Shown: positions 24,916-39,100 of the stretch, piece after piece
Numbering within the stretch: position 1 is the stretch's first letter
Layout: the number at the start of each line of letters is the position of its first letter
Assembly: GCA_024734555.1 (NCBI GenBank)
Contig: JANPWX010000097.1
Location: 3,318,807-3,382,806, forward strand
Direction of reading: 5' to 3'
DNA from: Trochalopteron elliotii
Taxonomy: Eukaryota > Chordata > Aves > Passeriformes > Leiothrichidae
Length of the DNA: 64,000 nt
Position numbers and translations under genes: made by a program
Notes under the pieces: model-generated
Database searches by the model: none
Seen by the model: the letters and a program-made list of their open reading frames with translations, nothing else
Told to the model about the DNA's origin: nothing

Positions 24916-26450
24916 ACACCTTACTAATCCAAGGCAGATCTCTTTGACATGTGGGAGATTTCCTCACCAAAAGGCAATAAAAACAACTGTAGTATTTGCA
25001 CTTTGTACTTAAAAATGTAAATTCACTTTGTAGAAATGAAATATTTAAACAGACTTTTTTTTTTAATCTGTGAAAAAGTAATGGCTAGTTTTGAAAAATT
25101 ATCACATACAATGTATGTGTATTCTTTTGTTGTCTGAAATATGTAAAACATGTTGGAGATGTAAAAGTTTGCATTTAAACCATTTTTTAAAAAAATAACT
25201 TTTTGGCAAACAGTAGCATAGAAACCTGATTCTATGTATTTTTGGTTTCAATAGTATGCCTTATTTTTCTTAATACTGTCATTTAAGTAGAGTTATGCTG
25301 AAAAATCTACTGTATTCTCAATTTTGTCTAAGCAGTGTTGAATGTTTCAGGTTTGCAGGACTGAGAGAATTGTGTAAATTGCTGTTTACTTGGTTTTGCA
25401 GTTTTTTACTGAACAGATTTTCATTGGTGGCAATATTTTATTTCATTTTGTTTTTAGTGTAATTATTAGCCTTTCCAAAGATCATACAATGAGAATACAA
25501 CCACTAATGGATTCAAAAAAACAGTTATTCTACTTGGGATGCTTATAGAACAATGTATCCTTTTATCAATTTTTGAAGTGCCTTTTTTTATAAGTTTTGG
25601 TAGGATTTTTCTCCTGTTTGCTTTCACTTGGGTGATTAACACAGCAAAACAAAAAGGAGTAAGGTGGATTGTAGTGTCACTCCAGTCTGGTTCAACCTGG
25701 GCCTAAAAACACATTTCCATGGTCAGTGCAAAGCAGGACCAGAGTTTGTATGGGTCAGAATTGTAAATCTTACTATCATGACAGGGAAGGATAAGCCTTT
25801 TTCTCCTACACCTGACTACCCTTATCAACCCTTTGGCTTGCCTGGGGGCCCACTGCAGGAAGGGCTACTCACATTTCCCCTGCCTGAAGCTTTTGCTTTG
25901 CTGATTGAAGAAACTTCTCAAAGTTTTCATACTTTCTCCATCATTTTTTCCCCCAATGCTATTTTTTCGTATGTGTGTCTGAGGGGATGTGAATCTAAAG
26001 CAGGGGACCTAAATGAAAAAAGTTCTGCTCTTGAACAACTGTGAGTTACAAGCAGCTGGGTTGATCGATGCAGTGGTAGAAGCACTTCTGGCATCTAGCA
26101 GCTGACATGAGAAGGCAGGAATGTAGCAGCAAGCAGTGATTTCATTATGATTTGTTTAAATAATGTGTAGGATCTGACATGTGACCAGCTATTCATAATA
26201 GCTCCCTGCTTGAACTTGTACCTGGAAAAGGTTTTTGTGAATGAAGAGGTGTCACTTCAATTCCAACATATTCTGAAGTGATAGGAAACACTCTATGCAA
26301 TGGAATTGTATCCCAGAAATTGTGTACTCTAAGCTCTGGCAACAGGAGAAACCAAGGCAACTGTGTGTTATCTTGTATTTTTGTTTTAAAAAGTATTTGT
26401 TATTCTTTTATAATGTTAAACTTTGAAATTAATCATCTTTATAGATTAAA
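24916..26450 (+). other. SMOC2: SMOC2 3' UTR and unresolved 3' end
   Basis: AT-rich, non-coding sequence follows the stop codon. An AATAAA lies at 24976-24981, only 61 bases after the stop. The next plausible signals are ATTAAA at 26445-26450 and AATAAA at 26910-26915. The T- and A-rich character of about 25000-25660 is typical of a vertebrate 3' UTR, so a UTR of 1 kb or more is plausible, but the true end cannot be fixed without transcript data. A 126-aa frame at 25664-26044 lies inside this stretch and is regarded as chance. Confidence 0.45.
24976..24981 (+). terminator. Candidate proximal poly(A) signal AATAAA
   Basis: Canonical hexamer 61 bases downstream of the SMOC2 stop. It would give an unusually short 3' UTR. 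The following 40 bases hold a modest GT/T-rich element, so use is possible but unproven. Confidence 0.35.
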
Positions 26451-29400
26451 GATTAATATGTTATCAAACCATGCTGGTGACTTTTCTTTTGCAACACAGA
26501 GAGACACGTTTGGAAGTAGATACACATGGTGGTGACTTCACCACTGCTTTGAGTTTACAAGAAACCTCGTGACCTCACATCGTGTCCATTTTCTTTCCTT
26601 GCCTTTGTTGAATTCTCTTTTAAGATTATTCATGTCTTAGTCATACCATTGCTTTCTCAAATTCTCTATATGGCTTCAACCTGGTCTCTTGCTTCTTCTC
26701 AGCATAGTGCCAATGTAGCCTAGATAGAGATGACAGCTTTTCCCCTCCACGTGAGCGTGAGCTGCAAGGCAGCTTTCAGCCTGGCTGGAAACAATGAGGA
26801 GAGAGAAGCAAACCCTCAGAATTCACAACGCCTGGTTGGGTGGGCACAGTATGGTTAATAGCAGCATTTTGTAAGAAGCATTTAATTCCATCACTATGGC
26901 CTTTGAGACAATAAAACATAGGCTACCAAAAATTTTGCCATGTCCATGGTTGGAAAATGCACCCCATTTAAACTGAGAGGTTGTGTGGGGAGGCAGATTT
27001 GGACTAGCAATGTGATTAAATAATGAGTAGCCTTAAACAGTGATCAAAGTGCAAGTAAATGCTAAAGGTGTTTTTGGGTAGCCAAAGACTTCTACAAAGC
27101 AGAATCATTTAATAACTCTACAATGACTGAAACATGAGGTGTTTCCTCTTTGTATACATTTCTGTGTCATCACCTTTATGATTTATGTCAATTACCAGCG
27201 ATTACACTACTTGAATATAAGTAGTACTGACTTCTCATGCTGCCAGCTAGAGTCCAGATCCCTAATGGAATCATACTTGCCAGCTTGCTAAATTCACTTT
27301 GGCTCCCTGTATCTCCCATATGTCCACAGGATATTTAAACTGAGATAAATGTTCTATTTGTAACTAGGAACAGCCTTGATACCAAAAAGGAATCCATGTA
27401 GATAGGCCCTTAGGGTCACACCACAGTCTTTATTATTTACCCAGTAATTAATCTAGTTTTTACCCTACTCCATGTGCAACAATTCAATTTCAATTTTAAT
27501 CCTGTTACTGAAAACACAACTTATATTCTGTTTCTGATTGACCAATATTTGTTCTAGTTCCAGCTATTGCTGAACATATTTGTTTAGAGCTTTTGTGAGG
27601 TTGTAAATAGAAGACTATAAAGTTTGAAAAATGTGTATGTATTCAGTGACTTGTGCAGCCTGTTGCAATGTCCATTAGTCAACAGGCCACACAGTGAGAA
27701 ATGCTCCATATTTTGTCAACACTTTGGAAAACTTTCTCATTTTGTTCCTATCCCTACATTTAGGCCAATCTCTTAGTTTAATTTTTATCAAAACCACTTA
27801 ATTGTCAGTCTTCTCCCATTCTAACGAAATACCTAGCTTTCAGGTATTCATTTTGTAGAACTGGGACCTTGATGAGTGCTGCTCATTTTTCTTGCTAATG
27901 TCATTTCAGATATTGAAAGACTGAAACAGAGAAACTTTAGCAATAATCACTGCATATAAATAAAGGAATACACTGTACTTTTTTATTTAGACCACAGTTT
28001 TGTCCTTCATAAGTGCCATAAGCCAATGGACAAAGAAGGTATTCCTAGAAAGCTGGAAGGAAAATAAAAATAGGGATTGATTCAATAAAGATATTTAAAT
28101 GTTTCCAAGATTTGATAGATGTAATTAATATTTTCTTTTGACAGTAACAAAAGATGGATTAATGGAGGTTAAGAAATCTTTGCTGGCAAAGATAATATAG
28201 TATTCCCTTTTAAATATTTACACTGGTGTATTATATAGCTAAGTTATAGAAACTAATGTTTCTAAGTGAGAGTCCTTAGTGCTAAAAGTGAAAGGTTTAT
28301 TGCTTTTATTTCCTTTGGGATGGCAAATTGATGTAATTTTGGAGTAATTACTTTGACATTAAATAGGAAACAACTAAGCTTACTGATGTCTGAAACATTA
28401 GAATGATTGTAGTAAAATATTGATAAAAACTGTCCAATTTAATTGTTTCAGTTCAAGTTTTATAAGTGAAAACATGCCCTTTGTTTAAAAAGCATCAATA
28501 ATACATGTTATTTTTTCTTAAACAAAATTTCATGTGGAAAGCAGTGAGAAGAACACATTTGTCTAGAACATCCAATGAGGTGGATAACTGGGAGATGTCT
28601 ATTTTTATCTAAGTTTATGGTAGAAATATATGCAGTATTTTGCCTCTACTACATCCACTTTCCCTTTTTCGTCAAACACTTTGTCCTCTGATTCATGTCA
28701 CTGGTGGTACACAAAGCTTTTTTGGAAGATAAGATAATGAATAGAGAGTCCATTCTGTGCATATGAACAATCTTGTACATAAATAGTGTCATCTGAGTCA
28801 TCCTTTTCCTAGAAACTCTCTTTATTTAATATCAATTCAATGCATGGGATTTCTTGCTTCATATTAAATACAGAATCCTCCTTTGCACAGGCATGGGATC
28901 CATTCTGAGCTGAATGGGTACTTAATGAAGAAAATCACTCATAAAAGATCAACACAGTCTATGGAATTGTAGATGGACACCTGCAATTTTTTATTAAGCC
29001 ACTAATAACATTTTATAAAGATTTATAAAGCCCACTCAGTAGGTGGAGTGAATCCATGAAGTTGCCTGTATTTCTTCTAAGTAGTCAGTTGGGAAAAAAA
29101 AAAAAGGAAAGAAAAAAGTGGTGAATGAAGCTTCCAGTGAGAAATATTGTTTCACTAATCCATGATTGACTGATTTTATCTGGTTGAGGTTTACTATGAA
29201 ATGTCACTTTAAAAAGGTTTTTTTTGGTTTAGTGGTTTTGTGTTGGAACTTCTTTTCTTTTAACTAACAAGCATGAAATGTCAACATGGAAAAGTGACAT
29301 TTGGACACCTCTTTTGTCACAAAATTGGATATTGCGAGAGGTAGCAGCATTCTTGCTCTTCCACCAATTTAAAGAAAAAGAAATATCGTATTTGTTTGAA

Positions 29401-30439
29401 AGAAGTCAAAGAAGTTTGAAATGAGGTTTCCAAACAGTTTTTCATGTTTCATCTGAGTTTTTGAGTACTTTACTATCCCTGGAGGCAAAGAAAAACGAGA
29501 CTGGGGCTTGATGAATGGTTGGATTTAGCATTGAATGCATATGAAATGTGAAGAAAAGTGCAGTGTGGGTAAGGATATTTATACTAGTTTGTATCTGTGC
29601 AAAATGGTTGAAGCAGCTGAATGTGAATTATATGCAGAAATATAAGGGGCACTGTTCCAGCTTGCATAACAAGCCTGCCATGGGACTGATTGCAAACATA
29701 CTCAAAACCTAAAATATTCTAGCATATCTCTACTTTTACCAGTCATTTCACTCAAAGGGAGGTGTGAACCAAAATCAATTTTGACCATTACCCAAGGAGT
29801 ACCTCTAGCTCTGTTGGTTTGCAGTTTCCCAGTTAGTCTTCCTGATTCCACAGCCTGGGTACATTCTTCTGAGACCCCCCAGGCTGTGATACCAGTAGGA
29901 CCAAGACCCAGAACAAAGAGCACAAGAATAAACATGGTGACATACTGCAAAGTACAGGATATTACTCCATAGCTCAGATTTTTTTACCCTGGTGGCTGTG
30001 ATCCACTGAAAACTCCTGCCCTGTATCATGAATGACAAACCCTAACTTCCTGCTTCCTAAACCATCAAATCCATGCTCAGAGTAAGAGAACATCATGCTT
30101 GAACTGAGTGGGAGTCTGTGTGAGTCACAGCTACAGGGCATTTGAGAAATACTATGCCTCCTCAATAGATGCATGTGCTCAGTTAACTCCCACCAGTTAA
30201 TTCCTCTTTCTGCTCAGCACCATATGATGGAGCAGTGTCTGTACACATCAGTTCTTTAGTGCTCGGCAGAAGGGAGTTTTTCTTCTCAGCCTGGAGCATA
30301 GTTCTTTGTAATGAATGCTTAGCATCGTAGAAGGAAGGTTTTTCTGCAGCTTGCTGTTATCCCAGAAACCTGAATTGTATCACTGCTTCCTTACAGAGGT
30401 TTCAAGAAATATTTTGCAACACAAAATATACAAAGGAAG

Positions 30440-30850
30440 AGGTGTTGGCTGAAGTGGTTGAGAAAAAAAAAAAAAGAACATCCAGTTTAAAAAAGGCTAA
30501 TTAAAAAAAGAGAGAGAAGAAAAAATTTAGCAGAAGAAGATAGAGAAGAGAAAAATCAAAATAGGCTCATGGAGGCACCCTGACGAACTGAGGAAGGTGG
30601 CCAGAGCTGTACTAAAGCCACATGTGGAAATGAAGGAAGAGCAGACAAAGAGACAGAATATGTAATGAAGGAGAGAGGGCAGGTAGAAATGAGTGGAGAG
30701 CTTAAAAGGGGATGAATGGAAACAAAGCAAGGATACAAATGCTAAAGATAGAAAGAAATAGAACAGCTAGTTAGGCTCCCCTGAGGAGGAAAACTTCAAG
30801 AAGCTGAGGGGAGAATAAAAAGGATACAGGTGAAAAGGAGATTGCAAATT
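30440..30850. repeat. Purine-rich low-complexity stretch
   Basis: The plus strand is dominated by A and G, with an A-run near 30464, GAGAGAGAAG-type runs near 30511 and repeated GAAG/AGGA motifs. It is interrupted by ordinary sequence and is not a clean microsatellite. Confidence 0.6.
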
Positions 30851-32679
30851 TTGTTTTTCAGGGCATAGCATCTCTGTCACACAGCATCACTATCTGACTG
30901 GTACAAGAGGTTTGTCCTGCCTTTGCATGTTTCCCTATCCATACATAAGGTCTGAATTTGGTCTTTGGTATCCCAGTTGCTCCAGTGCTTTGTTCCAAAA
31001 GATATTTGTTTTCATGGCCAATCCAAAGGCTTCCTTTAGATCCAGGAAGTCTGAGCAACATTTAATGAAAATGTGAAAGAAGAAACCAGCATATTTCTAA
31101 ACTAAGAGCAGACTTGAGCAGGATGAGGAAATCGGAACCACAACAAAGATAAATTTCCTTTTGTATTTCTTATTCAGTAAAGATGCAAGCAAAATTTAAT
31201 TAGCTATGTTTTTTTAGTTTTTTCTTTCATTCATTTCACCAACAAATCCTCTGCAGGCTTTGCTGATACCCTACAGTTTAACATTTTCTTTAATCAACAC
31301 ATAGAAGAAAAAGGATTACAAGAGTGCTTAATTCTCATTGTCCATTTTTTTTCTTTTGTGGTTTCTTTTATGTTCACTCTTGGGGTGGCTAAAAACTAAT
31401 TATTTAAATTCTTCTCAAAGCCTTTACTCTTTAAAGTTTTGTATCTCTGTGAGAGATAAAAAGGCAGAGAAACAGACCGCAAGAAAGATGCTCAAGAAAA
31501 TTTTGAAGCCCATAAAAATATCCTATGTTCAGATTAGAACTATTTTTGAGGTACCAAATGTTTCCATGACCTGATGACAAGGAGTCTGACTTCATTAGCT
31601 TTGACCAGTCATTTGGAAAATTACTTAGAAAATAGCTAATGGCAAGTAAGGTCTCACACTTTGGATTTTCAGCAGTGCAGTGGAGAAGGTATAGGAACAA
31701 GTTCATCACATCATCACATACTGTCCTAATGCAAATAACAAATTGACATAGGCTGTGTTGGCTCTAGAGCCCCTAGGGAAGGGGTTTTACCTGGGTGCAG
31801 CTTAAAGAGAGAGAGAAAGAACCATCTTCATGCCCATGAACAACCTGGAGGGGAATGGGAGAGAGGAACCAGGTGAAGAGGAGGAGGCTGCAATGAGTGT
31901 GGCCAGATGCAGCCTGTTGCACCACTTAAAGCCCAGGGACTGAGCTTTTCAGACTCTATTTCCTGGCAGTAGGCAGAATAGCAAGTCCATATCAGATTTT
32001 TCAGGAAGGCTTTCACCTTAAACCAGGCAGTACTACAGAAAAATGGTAGACAATGACAATTGGCACAGATTTGCTGTTTGCTTACAGTGGTCACAGGTTG
32101 GAGGGAGGGGGGATGGACACTGACAGAAAGCTTGTTTTAAACTCTGAAGCCTCTGCTCCATTTTAACTTTTTAAAATAGAAAGTTTTATTCTCTTCTGTA
32201 ATCTATGACATGTAATTTCCCAGGGCTGAATATCCTCTTCACAGTGAGAAAGGGTTATCAGGGCACCACGATAAGACAGACATCTCTGAAAAGAGATAGT
32301 ATCAATGTCATGGCTGTTTAGTAAGAAACACTGAGCATTGCTTTAAACTACAAGCTAAATGTAAAAATGAATATGAATACTGCCACACTGGGACTCAATC
32401 ACCATATACCTGGTCCCCCTTTATTTCTTAAAATTTTCAGCATCAATTTGATGGATTCTGCTTAAGAATTTGTTTATTATAGCCTGGGCCACAGAAACAA
32501 AACAGTAAGTTTCAGATAAATATTCCCTTGCTTTAGTTTGTATTGTTGGTGTACAGGCTTTGTTGTGGGGGAGAAGTCAGTAATGGGTACTTTAGCAGTT
32601 TTGGTCAATTACAGCTGTTAGTGTATCTTTTATTTTATTATTTTATCATGTTTTTATCTTTTCTTAGAGGCTTGAAACA

Positions 32680-32700
32680 GTCTTTCACACTGTGAAAGAC
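32680..32700. repeat. Perfect 10-bp inverted repeat, 1-base spacer
   Basis: GTCTTTCACA at 32680-32689, one C, then its exact complement TGTGAAAGAC at 32691-32700. The near-zero spacer resembles a dimeric factor-binding site or a chance palindrome rather than a transcribed hairpin. Confidence 0.85.
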
Positions 32701-35700
32701 CACAGTTTTACCAGTTCCTGTCTGTTAAATTGTGTTGCCAATCTTCTTCTGGACAATAGAAAACAATTTGAGAGAGAAGTAACACCTGTATATTGGTGAC
32801 AATGCATTGCTGACGGTATTTTTGTATTTCGCTCTTCATACATGCATTTAGATTATCATTGTCTTTCATCATAATTCTATTAATCAGTACTTTTAAATAA
32901 CAATGAGAAAATAAGAAAATAATTATTTTAAGAAAACAAAAATTAAATTCTGTCAGGGAATTAATTGTATTTAAATTTTATTAATGTTTATCATCTTTTA
33001 CACACATTTCCATAAAAAAAATTCAGCTCATGCTGGTCTACTACATGGTTTCATCATGCTACAGGATTTCACAGAGCAGTTTCCCATTGTTTGAGTGTCT
33101 GCCATAAATATAAGGGAGTTCACTGGTTTTGTCCAAAACCCCCTATGTTTGTAGTCTGTCACAAAACCATGAGAAAATTTTGTGTGGCTAACAGCCTTTG
33201 TTTCAAAGATAGTGGGGGATGGAATACAAATGATTGAGGTGAAAATGCAAAGGCAAAACTACATGTGGAAACTTGTAAAATGCCTTTTTCAACTATTTGC
33301 AAACTTGTCTTTTAGTGAATTTTCAACTCAGTTTTTGAAGAACATATTTAATAGACAGTGAAGTAGGATACATTTGCTACAGATGTTTCTGCATATAAAG
33401 AAAATGCCCCCTGTCTTTGTGAATTGCCTCTGAGAAACACTCAGTGTTGTGGTTAACAGCAGAACCTATGTTTATTCAAACAATCTAACATGCAGGCAGA
33501 TTTCTGTTCCCATATAAAGTTCCCTACCTTTCCCTAAAACACTATGCAGACCAGCTGTGCTCTGGTTCCCTGGGAACATTAAAGCAGTGTTTAAGACCAG
33601 AGCATGGGACTCTAATGAGAACAGTGTGGATTTAAAAGTCAGCCAGATTTGAGAGGGGTGTGGAAGCATCACTTTATCACATCTCATTCCTGTGAGAGTC
33701 AACATACAGTGCTCTCACAGGGACGAGTTAAGGTGCTCTGGAGTAAGAGTATGCCCAAAGTATTGCCTGGAACCCAGGGCTGGAGTGAGTGCAGGCTGTG
33801 AGCTAACCTGCTTACAAAGTGCTGCTGCCCTTTCGCCTTCCACCTCAGGCTAAAATGTGGTGAGGGTATTATGCTGTGACACTGCTGTTCACTCTGGAGT
33901 TTTTTATGCTCTTTGCCTTAAAAACCTGTCTGGAGGGTGCTGCTGGATGGGCCGAATGCACATCTGGTTAGTTGTCAGGTTTAAGTGTGGTGCTTGGGTC
34001 CATTTCAAAGCAGGACTCCAGCACCATTGCTTCAGATCACAGCTTTGTGGGATCAGGCACAGGCACTCTAGACAAGCCCCAGCATGAGCCATCCCTACAA
34101 ACAGTCCCTGGCTCAGAGCAGCCTTTCCATCAGGCTTAATAAGTACAGGCCTGAATAAACAGATGAAACAGATGGAACCTAGTCTGGATTGCAGAAGTGC
34201 TCAAGGACTGTCTTCCATGAGCAGGGGGAAGAAATAATTGTTTTCCAGCAGTAAGGTAGAACAACAATTAGTTTGAATTTAATTCACACTAAGACCTTAG
34301 ACAAAGGCATAGTTAGCCCCAGATGCAAAGGAACATATCTGTGCTTATTAGCTGACTTTGTGAGTAAAGAGATGTATGTGAATCCAAGATAGGGATTTCA
34401 AGAACATGGCAATGCTGCTTTTATAGACCAGATATATATTTTTAAGTTGAATTTTATTTTTTCTCTTGGGTAAAGCTAGGATATAAGTAGCTAATGTGTA
34501 ATACAGACATCTGTACTGATGTAATGGTTTAGGCCATCATCAGGACAAAAAAAAAGTTGAACCATGTTTTTTGAAAAGTCAGCAAATTATGTGAGGGATA
34601 TAAAGAAAGTTGAGTTAGGGGCAAGTGCATAATCTAAAATTTAGCACTCAGTCAAGAAATTAGGTTTATATGCACAGTTTCTAATAGCGAATAAAATCCT
34701 GTCCTGCTGAAGTTATGTGCACTGTTTATATCCTAGTCGAGTTTCACCATCCTTGTACAAGTCTTCAGAGAACCTGTTTCCAGTAACAGAACAAGGTTGG
34801 CAGTGCAGGCTATACACACATCTGTTTCCTGGAGCATGGCAAATCTGCAGTTTGCATCACAAACTGGGTTACACATGTTCTAGAAAGCCTTAGGCATTGA
34901 TTCTGAAGAGGAAAAATGTTAATGTGTGTTATTTTAGAATGGTTTTCAGGTTTAATTTAGTTGGTTACTCTGAAAACAGAAACCTATATAAATTCTCAGC
35001 AAAAGAAGAGAGATTTTACTTACTATAAAGCTTTTTTAACTGCATAGAGTGGTGGTGAAGTTTGTGGTGAATGGTTCTGTGCAAAAGTTCTTGGTGAGGT
35101 TTAACAAAGATTGTTGGCCACCAGAAGACAGAAAAAAATACCAGTAGAAAAGAAAAATGGAACATTAACTAAAGTCTCAGCTGACTGAAGCACATTTTTT
35201 TTGCCTGCCTGACAAGCACATGCATCACATGGAAGAGTCGTGTTTGGTTATATTTTCCTTTTGTGGTCTGGTGACAATTGAAATACAAGATATATAGCAG
35301 GAAGTTCTCTTTAACTTTCCAGGTCATGAACTGGAATGAAACCTGAGATGTTATGCAAAACATTAGGAATTATCTCACACAAGATTATGAGTGCAGTCAA
35401 CACATGTAAAAAGAGAAGCAGACACATTGCAATGAAAATCCATTTTCTTTGTGGGTTTAGAAAATACACCTGCCAATTCTGTTGCTTTGGGAAATGTACT
35501 GAAGCCCTCAGTGTCCTTCTAATATAATGCTATAATTTGTATTTCCAAAACATGTAGAAACTCCCACCTACCATGGCTAGGAGGGTCACCATACATAGGA
35601 CAAAGTATAGTTAACTCCAACACTTTCAACACTACACAAAGCATTCACTAGGTTGGAGTCTAAAATCCTGGTGTCTGCAGGTGTCAATGCATGTTACACA

Positions 35701-36172
35701 CTTGTGACCTTTTAGCAATTCAACATGTTCATCAGATTGGTAGTCAAATATGAATTCAGGAAGTAGCCTTCTTCATAAAAAAAGATGGTGAAAGAACTCT
35801 AATTTTGCTGTAAAATTCTTAGGACAAATGCTATTTTTTCATAATCCTTTAATGTGAGTATTTTTGAAATGTTATTGTTAGATGAACATCAATGTCTCTT
35901 CTATTTTTCTCAGCTTATGTCAGGTGTCAACTGTCCTATCAATTTGCTAATGCAAGAAAAGCATAGCAGACTCCTGTAATAGCAGTTTCTAACCTTTTTC
36001 AGTTTGCAAATCTAATTTCTTTTCAAACTAGTTGCTTTCTCTTGTTGAGTCAATACAAGGTCCTACCAGCAGATATTTCTTCACAATATTTTGTGGATTT
36101 CTTAGAAATAGTCTATGGCCCATCACCAAATACAGTTCACAGTCTGAGATTATCACTGTAGAAAGAATACTG

Positions 36173-36191
36173 ATAGTATTGATAATACTAT
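36173..36191. repeat. 8-bp inverted repeat ATAGTATT
   Basis: ATAGTATT, GAT, AATACTAT. It is AT-rich, short and likely to occur by chance. Confidence 0.8.
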
Positions 36192-39100
36192 ACATGAATC
36201 CACTACCACTCATTTTCATCTGGTAATACTTGTTCTTGCAACTTGGAAAAAAAAATCAGTTCTGCCATGAGGTCTATTGGAAAATCTGATTTCTCCCAGT
36301 TTGCAAATTAACTGACGCTACAGGTTTGTGTTTTGCCTCAATTACAGTGTGTTTGTTTGTCCTTTTGAGTCTATCTCTGGTGACATGTAATGAAATGAAG
36401 AATTCCTTCTTCATATTTGCTGAAGATTTATCCTAGCCAAATGTTTAGGTGGTAATTATACAGGCAGGATCTGGGGAAGACTTTCTGTGTGCTTCTGTGG
36501 GGACAGAATTGAATTTCTTAAATCATGGTTGGTGAATCCCTGAAAATATTCCCAACTCAGACAGAATTCTGACCCTGGAGAAGTAGTGACTGAGCAAGGT
36601 TCTATTTAGATTGATCCCTATGACAGGAAGTCAGACAGTGGATTGTGTGGTTCTTGGCTTTCACAGCTTGTGAATTTCAAAATAGATGTCCAATACAAAG
36701 GAAGAAAGCTAAAATACCCTTAATGCCACTCATTTAAAAGAATTGTTCAACTTAAGGTTTAATTAGAGGTGAGATTAGATTGTCGGACTTGGATCTGTAA
36801 AACCTACTTTTTTGTTTGTTTTTATAGGAGGAAATTATGGTTCCAATATTTAGTTTCAGGAATGCTAATTTAGATTTCAAGTTTGTTCTATTCTCTCTTT
36901 AAACTAAGTAAAAAAATAAAAGATTGCAAACATTGTGCCATTCGGTTGTTACCAAATCTCAATGGCAGTTTTTTCTTCTTGTTAGTTGAGAGCTAAAAAT
37001 GGGGGAAAAAATACTAGGCATTCTTGTTTTGACTGACTTTGTGAATCTTGGGTTCTCTTCTTATCTGCCTTAGTGCAATGCGATGTAACTGTGTTGGGAT
37101 GAAAGCTCTGAGAGACTGACCTGGGACCTGCTGTCTGACAGGGACTCCGTTGACCAAAGAAACTTTGCTTGTTGCCGTGCTCCCTGTCCATAAGCAGGCA
37201 AATGTCCTCTTCACCCTGCTGAGAGCCACCCATCACTGCAACTCAGCAAACCAAACAGAAATTTACTGAAGTGCTTTCCAAGTGAGACACTCTTGGGAAG
37301 GGCTTGCACATTCAGTTGGGAGCCTACATCTGGACTCACCCATGTGTATCTAGCTGGGAATCTCGGCCCACATCTTACATTAACTTGTTCAGGCATTCCC
37401 AAGGAATGTAAAGAGATCCTGACATTCAATGGAGAAGTTTAGACAAGTCTCATGAAGCTAATTATATACAGGACATAGAACCAAGTAATGGAAAGAGCTT
37501 TATGAAAAAAATTAATATTTCTGTAAGTAGGGATTGATTTCTGCTGGTTTGGCATGCGTGATTGAATTTACTGGTATCTAATAAGATATAAGAGACATAT
37601 GGAAACCATGTCTTGAAGATCCTCACTCGTTGCTCTGAAATTGTCTGAGGATTTCAAAATCTTTTAGGAACACACATAAACACATCACGCTTGCTTAGGA
37701 GTCCTGAATAACAATTCATAAGAAGGAACAAAACCTTTCAGACTTAGATACTTTAAAATAACTATCCAAAAACATGTTCTGATGCTCTAACCATTTCTAC
37801 AGAAGGCATGATTGAGTACTCTCTAAAAAAATCAGACCTCCTCTTGTGGTGCCTAGCATCATAAATATTAAATCTTTGTCTCAAAGTATAACTCACATTC
37901 ACTGATTGATTTTATAGCAAAATATGGAAGCTGAGCTAGCCAGAGAATGCTTATAATAGCATCTTTCAAAGCTTTCCTCCAGATGGAACATCTGTCCCCC
38001 TGCTGCTGTGCCAGTGTCTATAAAATATACTATCACTAGCTTAAAAATGATTTTTATTGTGTAAAATAAAACCAGAAGTCTGTTGTGGTTTAGATTATTG
38101 TTTCATATATTAATATTAAACACAATTTCTCAAACAGGAATAATAAACAAGAACTGGCTTGTGCATTATATCCAAGTTTACTGTTAGTGCTGTAAGGGAA
38201 CAGTACCAGAAGAGTTTTTCAAAATTGAGTCTGTGTTCGAAATGCCTAGGATCTTATTATTTTAAAATATCAGAATTGCAGACATGCTTGTAAGGATTAC
38301 TTAGAAACTCTGCTGAAAGAATATGTTGTTCTGAAGAAAAACTTTATTATTGGTCTTTGGCTAGGAGCAATCACATACTGATAAAATGTCTACGTATTTT
38401 TCTTGACCAATATTAACATACAATTACACAATTTAGTTGAAATATAATTTTCAACCGAAAGTAAAAAAGGAAAAATCAAACAGTTTCTTTTCTGTTTTTC
38501 TCTTTATTCAGTTTATTATTGTTTTTCTCTCTCCCATTATCTAACATACAATGATGAGTTTAGCTCAGTAAAATGTGCATTCCTGGTTTTGTTCAATGCA
38601 ATATCTGCAAATTCATTACACAGTTGTTTTGGAGTGTTCATGTTTCTCTTTTTTAACCTTAAAATATAGAAACCATCACTAGAATGGTTTCTTCAGTGTT
38701 AAAAGTCCAAATATGAATGCGTCCAAGATGTACACTTTCTATACACATAACCTCAGGCAAAAGCCTTATATCCAGCCATTTGATGGAATATCCCATTCCC
38801 TTCCCATGGCAGCAGTGGAGCCATGGCACAGGACTTTATTGTGAAGCTGTGAAGAATACTGTGAATAATTACATCAGGAGCAAAATATGCTTAACTTCCC
38901 TAAATTTCATGGAGCCGAGCCTTGTTCACATCTACAAATTTGTGCTGTGTTATGCCCAGGAGAGTCAGAATGACTGTCTGTCTGAGGCAAAATGATTTCA
39001 GGACTGACAGCTGGTAAATGAACAACTTTGATCTCATGAGAATCCATAAGGCTGTAATGAGGACTTAAATGCAACTTCCACCTGTCCCAGTAGAGAACTG

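Noticed and set aside
25664..26044. 126-aa plus-strand frame downstream of SMOC2
   Set aside because: It lies in probable 3' UTR, has no domain, no splice or start context of note, and its composition matches the surroundings.
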